Source: DASQFU01 sp035632955 (GTDB lineage: Bacteria > Eisenbacteria > RBG-16-71-46). From it: DNA of 38,186 nucleotides. The stretch lies in assembly GCA_035632955.1 (NCBI GenBank), contig DASQFU010000206.1, positions 1-38,186 of the forward strand. The letters are read 5' to 3'. The notes beneath the pieces are model-generated. The model had not been told where the DNA came from, ran no database searches, and saw nothing but the letters and a program-made list of their open reading frames with translations. A program made the position numbers and the translations under genes. Below, one piece after another: positions 33,169 to 38,186 of the stretch (its first letter is position 1; the number at the start of each line of letters is the position of its first letter).

Positions 33169-34206
33169 CTACCCCTGCGACGGAGCCCGACCGGCCCTCA
33201 GACAGTCGTGCAGGTGCAGCACCCCGATCGGTGATTGCTCGGCGTCCACGACCACGACGGCGGTGATCGGGCCGCCGGGACGTTCCTCCATGATGCGGAC
33301 CGCGGCCGCCACCAGAGCGTCCTTCTCGATGGTCGTCGGCGAGGTGGTCATGACGTCGCTGGCGGTCAGGCCCCACGGATCGCCGTGACGGACCAGGATG
33401 CGCTTGAAGTCGCCATCGCTGACGACCCCCGCCAGTCGCCCGCGCTCGTCGACGACGGTCGTGATCCCGAGCCGCTTGTCCATGATCTCGAGCATGACCT
33501 CACGCAAGGTCGCGCTCCCCGGCACCCGTGGCATGGTCTCGCCGTCGTGCATCAGCTCGCCGGCGCGCCGGGACGCCATGCTGCCGATCACCCCGCCGGG
33601 ATGGAGGAACTGGAAATCCTCCGGCTGGAATCCTTTCCGTTCGAGCAGCGCGACCGCCAGGCAGTCGCCGATCACCTGCGCGACCGTGATGCTCGTGGTC
33701 GGCGTCAGGTCCATGGGGCAGGCTTCGCGCACCGGGCCCGTGACCAGCGCCACTTCGCTGCGCCGCGCGAGCGCCGAGCGTGGCGTGCCGACGATGCTGA
33801 CGAGCGGAATGCCGTGGCGCTCGAGGTAGGGCAGCAGCGCCAGCAGCTCCTCGCTCGCGCCGCTCTTCGAGATGAACAGCGCCGTGTCGCCCGGCATGAA
33901 CAGTCCGGCGTCGCCGTGCAGCGCGTCGGCCGGATGCAGGAACACGGCGGGCGTGCCGGTGCTGGTGAGCGTCGCTGCCAGCTTGTGCGCAAGCAGACCC
34001 GACTTGCCGACTCCCGAGACGATCACCTTGCCTCGGCATTCGGCGAGATTTTCCACGGCTGCCAAGAACTCGGTGCCGAGCCGCTCCTCGAGCGCGGCCA
34101 CCGCCGCCGCCTCGGTGCGCACCACTTCGCGCGCGAGCGCGATCAGGTCGCGCCCGGGCCCGGCCTTCGCTCCTCCGGTCGGCTGGGTCGCGCCGGCGCG
34201 GCTCAC
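33169..34206 (-). CDS. kdsD: Arabinose-5-phosphate isomerase (Kdo pathway)
   Basis: A 345-residue KpsF/KdsD-family enzyme converting ribulose-5-P to arabinose-5-P, the first step to Kdo. The SIS domain covers about 45-185, with SGVGKSGLLAHK (64-75), HPADALHGDAGLF and SKSGASEELL. HPGGVIG joins it to two C-terminal CBS domains (about 215-340: LREVMLEIMDKRLGITTVVDE and ASDVMTTSPTTIEKD). The GTG at 34206 overlaps the kdsC stop by four bases. All four Kdo genes are present in this cluster, which supports the assignment. Confidence 0.95.
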   Translation of the reverse strand: MSRAGATQPTGGAKAGPGRDLIALAREVVRTEAAAVAALEERLGTEFLAAVENLAECRGKVIVSGVGKSGLLAHKLAATLTSTGTPAVFLHPADALHGDAGLFMPGDTALFISKSGASEELLALLPYLERHGIPLVSIVGTPRSALARRSEVALVTGPVREACPMDLTPTTSITVAQVIGDCLAVALLERKGFQPEDFQFLHPGGVIGSMASRRAGELMHDGETMPRVPGSATLREVMLEIMDKRLGITTVVDERGRLAGVVSDGDFKRILVRHGDPWGLTASDVMTTSPTTIEKDALVAAAVRIMEERPGGPITAVVVVDAEQSPIGVLHLHDCLRAGRAPSQG

Positions 34207-34874
34207 AGCGCCTCGTAGCGTCTGAGGATCTGGTCCCACACGCCGTTGTGGCGCAGCACCATCTCGACCACCTCGCGCACCGCGCCGGCGCCGGCGGGCG
34301 CGCCGGTGATGGTGCGGGCGATCGCACGCACCTCGGACACGGCATCGGCGACCGCGATCGGCCAACCGACGCGCTTGAGCAGGGGCACGTCGGGCAGATC
34401 GTCGCCCACCATTACGCACTGATCCCAGCGCGCCTGCTCGCGCTCGAGCACCTGCTCGGCGACGGCCACTTTGTCCTTCACACCGACGTAGTGCTCGACG
34501 CCGAGCTCGAGCATACGCGCTTCGACGGCGCGCGACGCGCGCCCCGAGATCACGACCGGCAGCACGCCCAGATCGCGCGCCCACTGGAGGGCGAGGCCGT
34601 CGCGCACCCAGAAGTTGCGCCCGTCCCCCTGAGCGTCGAAGGCGATGACCCCGTCGGTCAGCGTGCCGTCGGCGTCGAGGAACAGAATTCGGACCGGCCC
34701 CTTCACCGGCTCGTGCAGCAGCTCTTCGAGCGTGACCTTGGGTGTGGGCGTAATCGAAGGCGGCAGAACGTCCGCTTTCCCGCGTCGCAACATGCGCGCG
34801 CCACCACGCAAGGGAACCTTGGTCTCGCCGCGCGCCGGCGCCTTGGGCGTTCTGCGCCCATGCACCTTAGGCAT
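34203..34874 (-). CDS. kdsC: Kdo-8-phosphate phosphatase
   Basis: A 223-residue HAD-superfamily phosphatase releasing Kdo from Kdo-8-P. The nucleophile motif FLDADGTLTDG has Asp67 and Asp69. VISGRASRAV and GDDLPDVPLLKRVG are the other HAD motifs. The catalytic domain starts near residue 60. The preceding roughly 55 residues are a basic, Pro-rich extension not found in the usual 175-190-residue KdsC. The ATG at 34874 has GGAG seven bases upstream and overlaps the end of kdsA by eight bases. A start at Met28 is possible and would shorten the extension. Confidence 0.93.
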   Translation of the reverse strand: MPKVHGRRTPKAPARGETKVPLRGGARMLRRGKADVLPPSITPTPKVTLEELLHEPVKGPVRILFLDADGTLTDGVIAFDAQGDGRNFWVRDGLALQWARDLGVLPVVISGRASRAVEARMLELGVEHYVGVKDKVAVAEQVLEREQARWDQCVMVGDDLPDVPLLKRVGWPIAVADAVSEVRAIARTITGAPAGAGAVREVVEMVLRHNGVWDQILRRYEAL

Positions 34875-35688
34875 GCGCGCGCTCCGCGACCGCGTCGCGA
34901 ATCCTGCGGGCCTCGTCGAGGAACGCCTCGACCTGTGCCAGCGGGAGCTGGGTGGCGGCATCCGAGAGCGCACGGTCGGGATCGGGATGGGTCTCGAAGA
35001 ACAGGGCGTCAGCGCCGCATGCGATCGCGGCGCGCATGAGCGGGAACGCATGGCGCCGCTCTCCCCCGCTCGCTTCGCCGCCCGGACGCTGCAGGCTGTG
35101 GGTCGCGTCGTACACGACCGGCCAGCCGAGCTCGCGCATCACCAGGATGCCGCGCAGGTCCACGACCAGGTCGTGATAGCCGAAGCTCGTGCCTCGTTCG
35201 GTGAGCAGGATGCGCTCGCAGCCGGCGGCCACGAGCTTGTCGACGACTTGTCGCATGTCGTCCGGCGCCATGAACTGCCCCTTCTTGACGTTGACCGCCC
35301 GGCCCGTGCGGCCCGCGGCCTGGATGAGATCGGTCTGGCGCGAGAGGAACGCGGGAATCTGGAGCGCGTCCACCACTTCGGCTGCGGCGTCGACCTCGAC
35401 GGTCTCGTGCACGTCGGTGAGCACCGCAACGCCGAGTTCGCGCCGGACCCGCGCCAGCGCGGCCAAGCCCTCGGCCACCGGCGGTCCGGAGTACGAGCGC
35501 CCGCTCGAGCGGTTGGCCTTGCGGTACGACGCCTTGAACACGAACGGCAGCTCCCGCGTGGCGCACGCGCGCTTGAGATGCGCAGCCACCTCCATGCACA
35601 TCTCCGCGCTCTCGACGAGGCACGGCCCGGCGATCACGAGCAATCGCTCCGAGCCGACGGCGGCGGAGCCGATCGTGAAGTGCTTCAT
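34867..35688 (-). CDS. kdsA: Kdo-8-phosphate synthase
   Basis: A 273-residue enzyme condensing arabinose-5-P with phosphoenolpyruvate to Kdo-8-P. Signatures are LVIAGPCLVES near the N-terminus, FKASYRKANRSSGRSYSGPP, VLTDVHE, FLSRQTDLI and VKKGQFMAPDDM. Their order and the length match KdsA rather than the related DAHP synthase. AGPCLVES retains the Cys typical of metal-dependent KdsA, and DALFFETHPDPDRALSD is in place. The ATG overlaps the pyrG stop (ATGA). The next gene, kdsC, acts on its product. Confidence 0.97.
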   Translation of the reverse strand: MKHFTIGSAAVGSERLLVIAGPCLVESAEMCMEVAAHLKRACATRELPFVFKASYRKANRSSGRSYSGPPVAEGLAALARVRRELGVAVLTDVHETVEVDAAAEVVDALQIPAFLSRQTDLIQAAGRTGRAVNVKKGQFMAPDDMRQVVDKLVAAGCERILLTERGTSFGYHDLVVDLRGILVMRELGWPVVYDATHSLQRPGGEASGGERRHAFPLMRAAIACGADALFFETHPDPDRALSDAATQLPLAQVEAFLDEARRIRDAVAERAHA

Positions 35689-37391
35689 TCGCCGTTCGCG
35701 GCGCCGGATCGCGGCCTCGATGGCATCGACAGTCCCTCGTCCTGCTCCGTGCGCGCCGGCTCCCTGGCCGGAGGCGTGTCGTTGCCGAGCCGCGCCCGCC
35801 GGCGCTCGAGCGCCGCGCGCACGAAGTCGGTGAACAGCGGATGGGGCTCGTGCGGCCGCGACTTCAGCTCCGGGTGGAACTGGACCGCCAGGAACCACGG
35901 ATGGTCCGGCAGCTCGATGATCTCGACCAGCTCGCGGCCGACGCATTTGCCGGACAGCATCAACCCCCGCGATTGGAGCTGGGCCGCGAACCGATTGTTG
36001 AACTCGTAGCGGTGGCGATGCCGCTCTTCGACCTCGAGACGCCCATAGGCGCGCGCTGCGAGGCTGCCTTCCTTGAGCGCGCAACGGTAGGCGCCGAGCC
36101 GCATCGTGCCGCCCTTCTCCATCACCCCGGTCTGCTCGTTCATGAGATCGATGACCTTCTGCGGGGCCGACGCGTCGAACTCGCTCGAGTTGGCTTCCTT
36201 CCATCCCGCCACGTTGCGCGCGAACTCGATCGTCGCGACCTGCATGCCAAGGCACAGGCCGAAGTACGGAACCCCGCGTTCGCGCGCGAACTGCGCCGCC
36301 AGGATCTTGCCTTCGATGCCGCGCTCGCCGAAGCCGCCCGGAACGACGATCCCATCCACGTCGTTGAGCAACGACGCCGCGCCGCTCTGCTCGAGATCCT
36401 CGCCTTCGATCCAGCGCAGCTCGACCCGCGCCTCGTTCGCCGCCCCGGCATGCACGAATGCTTCGATGATGCTCTTGTACGCGTCCCGAACGTGGGTGTA
36501 CTTGCCGACAACGGCGACGAGCGCCTGGCGCTTCGGCTCCTGCACGCGGTGGACGAAGGTCTTCCAGCTCGCGAGGTCCGGCTCGCCGGTCTGAAGGCCG
36601 AGCTCGCGCACGACCAGCGCGTCGAGCCCGCCGCGATGGAACACGAGCGGCACCTCGTAGATCGAGCCCACGTCGGTCGCGTCCACGACCGCCTCGGTCG
36701 GCAAGTTGCAGAACAGCGCGATCTTCTCGCGGATCTCGCTGGTCATCGGCTCTTCGCTCCGGCACAGGAGCACGTCCGGCTGAATGCCGATCTCGCGCAG
36801 CTCCTTGACGCTGTGCTGCGTCGGCTTGGTCTTCATCTCGCGCGCCGCACGGATGAACGGGACCAGTGTCACGTGCACGAACAGCACGTCGCGGCGATGC
36901 TCGAGCCGGAGCTGCCGCACGGCTTCCAGAAACGGCAGGCCCTCGATGTCGCCGACCGTGCCACCGATCTCGACGATCTGGACGTCGGCCTGGGTCGTGA
37001 GCGCCAGGCTCAGGATGCGGCGCTTGATCTCGTCGGTGACGTGCGGGATCACCTGCACGGTGCGGCCGAGATAATCGCCGCGGCGCTCCTTGGAGAGGAT
37101 CGAGTCGTAGATCTGGCCCGCGGTCACGTTGTGGCCGCGCGTCACCGAGATGCCAGTGAAGCGCTCGTAGTGGCCGAGATCGAGATCGGCCTCCGCCCCG
37201 TCGTCGGTCACGAACACCTCGCCGTGCTGGAACGGGCTCATGGTGCCGGGATCGATGTTGAGGTAGGGATCGAGCTTCTGAAGCGTCACTCGCAGCCCGC
37301 GCGATTTGAGCAACAGGCCCAACGAGGCGGCGGCAATCCCCTTGCCGAGTGACGAAACCACGCCGCCCGTCACCACGACCATCTTGGCCAT
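35685..37391 (-). CDS. pyrG: CTP synthase
   Basis: A 568-residue enzyme aminating UTP to CTP with glutamine. The N-terminal synthase domain begins VVVTGGVVSSLGKGIAAASLG, with YLNIDPGTMSPFQHGEVFV and EIGGTVGDIE. The C-terminal glutaminase has the Cys nucleophile in GLCLGMQ (near residue 380) and FHPE with the His/Glu pair. The last 35 residues are a low-complexity tail. GGAGG lies nine bases before the ATG. It is placed between kdsB, which consumes CTP, and kdsA. Confidence 0.98.
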   Translation of the reverse strand: MAKMVVVTGGVVSSLGKGIAAASLGLLLKSRGLRVTLQKLDPYLNIDPGTMSPFQHGEVFVTDDGAEADLDLGHYERFTGISVTRGHNVTAGQIYDSILSKERRGDYLGRTVQVIPHVTDEIKRRILSLALTTQADVQIVEIGGTVGDIEGLPFLEAVRQLRLEHRRDVLFVHVTLVPFIRAAREMKTKPTQHSVKELREIGIQPDVLLCRSEEPMTSEIREKIALFCNLPTEAVVDATDVGSIYEVPLVFHRGGLDALVVRELGLQTGEPDLASWKTFVHRVQEPKRQALVAVVGKYTHVRDAYKSIIEAFVHAGAANEARVELRWIEGEDLEQSGAASLLNDVDGIVVPGGFGERGIEGKILAAQFARERGVPYFGLCLGMQVATIEFARNVAGWKEANSSEFDASAPQKVIDLMNEQTGVMEKGGTMRLGAYRCALKEGSLAARAYGRLEVEERHRHRYEFNNRFAAQLQSRGLMLSGKCVGRELVEIIELPDHPWFLAVQFHPELKSRPHEPHPLFTDFVRAALERRRARLGNDTPPAREPARTEQDEGLSMPSRPRSGAANGE

Positions 37392-37447
37392 CGCCGGTTT
37401 CCTCCTTCCCTTCCCCGAGGGTCTCGTTTGGACCGCAGCCGCGACCG

Positions 37448-38186
37448 CTAGCCGGCCGGTCCTCGTCTCTCCAATGCCGCGAGCTGCTCGGGGGTATCGA
37501 CACCGGCGAACGCCCGCTGCGCCTCGTAGACCTTGATCCGGATGCCGCGCTCCAGCGCCCGAAGCTGCTCCAGGCGTTCGGCGCGCTCGGCCACGCCCGG
37601 CGGCCAGGACGCGAACGCGAGCAGCAGGTCGCGGCGGAAGCCGTAAACGCCGATGTGTCGCAGTGGATCGCTCAAAGTCCCGGTGGGCGGCCACCGGCGA
37701 CTAAAGTAGAGGGCCCAACCGTCGGCGTCCACCGCCACCTTGACCACGTCCGGCGTAGCGAGCGCCGAGACATCGGGTTCTCGATGCGCGAGCGTGGCCA
37801 TCGTCAGGTTCGGATCGGCGCGCATGCCGGCCACCAGCCCCGCGACTGCTTCGGGGTCCAGCTCGGGCTCGTCGCCCTGGAGGTTGAGAACGATCTCGGC
37901 CTCCGGGTGCCGGCGCGACACTTCGGCCACCCGATCGGTGCCGCTCGCGCATTCGGGCGAGGTCATCTCGACCTGCGCGCCGAAACCTCGCGCGGCGTCC
38001 GCGATCGTCCCGTGGTCGGTCGCGACGATCAGCGTGTCGATCCCGCGCACCGCCCGCGCGCGCTCCCAGACGTGCTGGAGTAGGGGCTTCCCCCACAACA
38101 GCGCGAGCGGCTTACCCGGAAAACGAGACGCGCCGTACCGGGCGGGGACCACACCCAGAACGGCGGCGGAATGGAATCCATGCTCG
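37448..38186 (-). CDS. kdsB: CMP-Kdo synthetase (5' end outside window)
   Basis: This enzyme activates Kdo with CTP to CMP-Kdo for LPS assembly. VVPARYGASRFPGKPL is the family's nucleotide-binding start, and LNLQGDEPELDP and RHIGVYGFRRDLL are diagnostic. The reading frame stays open to the right edge (HSAAVLGVVPARY), and family members have a few residues before this motif, so the true start probably lies beyond the window. A GTG at 38152 would cut into the first strand. The gene ends 56 bases before pyrG. Confidence 0.93.
   Translation of the reverse strand, partial: EHGFHSAAVLGVVPARYGASRFPGKPLALLWGKPLLQHVWERARAVRGIDTLIVATDHGTIADAARGFGAQVEMTSPECASGTDRVAEVSRRHPEAEIVLNLQGDEPELDPEAVAGLVAGMRADPNLTMATLAHREPDVSALATPDVVKVAVDADGWALYFSRRWPPTGTLSDPLRHIGVYGFRRDLLLAFASWPPGVAERAERLEQLRALERGIRIKVYEAQRAFAGVDTPEQLAALERRGPAG

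Noticed and set aside
35841..37352. 503-codon plus-strand open frame opposite pyrG
   Set aside because: pyrG on the other strand is unmistakable; the plus-strand translation has no domain.
1..38186. CRISPR arrays, insertion sequences, phage or integrase genes
   Set aside because: No short regularly spaced repeats, transposase or integrase motifs, or terminal inverted repeats were seen.

Overview
The window is high-GC, gene-dense bacterial chromosome. It comes from a diderm with lipopolysaccharide: it carries Kdo synthesis genes (kdsA, kdsB, kdsC, kdsD) and Lpt export genes (lptB, lptC). It also encodes sigma-54, an HPr kinase with a mannose-class PTS, a PorV-like barrel, and a giant exported protein ending in a FlgD/Por-type C-terminal domain. 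This mix suggests an FCB-like or deltaproteobacterium-like lineage, for example Candidatus Eisenbacteria. The taxonomy is inferred from gene content only.

Layout. (1) 1-97: the probable tail of a plus-strand gene, then a hairpin. (2) 98-3200, minus strand, visibly lower G+C: a small exported protein, a TPR/sigma-54 activator and a second small exported protein. The block is insulated on its upstream side by a strong rho-independent terminator (3271-3319). (3) 3440-4507, minus: an NAD-dependent epimerase-like protein. (4) 4628-18351, plus: a five-gene operon in which all four junctions are 4-base ATGA stop/start overlaps. It encodes a 2627-residue modular surface protein, a PorV-like barrel with TPRs, an RsbU-type phosphatase fused to an RsbW-type kinase, a STAS antagonist and a GAF histidine kinase. 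(5) 18430-38186, minus, converging on region 4: a long run of tightly packed genes. In transcription order these are kdsB, pyrG, kdsA, kdsC, kdsD, a DUF488 gene, then (after a 188-base gap with a good promoter) lptC, lptB, rpoN, hpf, hprK, PTS EIIA, EIIB, EIIC, EIID, HPr, ptsI, a phosphoglucose/phosphomannose isomerase, a sugar nucleotidyltransferase, metK (with a structured leader), a DUF4350-like protein and an unrecognised protein.

How the genes fit together. The kds genes make CMP-Kdo, and pyrG supplies the CTP that KdsB consumes. LptC and LptB belong to the LPS export machine. The rpoN-hpf-hprK-PTS segment resembles the proteobacterial lptB-rpoN-hpf-ptsN neighbourhood, but ptsN is replaced by HPr kinase and a complete mannose-family PTS. 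The isomerase and nucleotidyltransferase behind it can move imported hexose phosphates into glycolysis or nucleotide sugars. The plus-strand operon couples an exported adhesin-like protein to a probable outer-membrane export partner and to a partner-switching signalling module. The left-end cassette, a TPR-sensor sigma-54 activator between two small exported proteins, is the best candidate for an undescribed system: it looks like a peptide-sensing circuit.

No tRNA, rRNA, CRISPR array, transposase or phage gene was seen. No gene-free stretch exceeds 300 bases.
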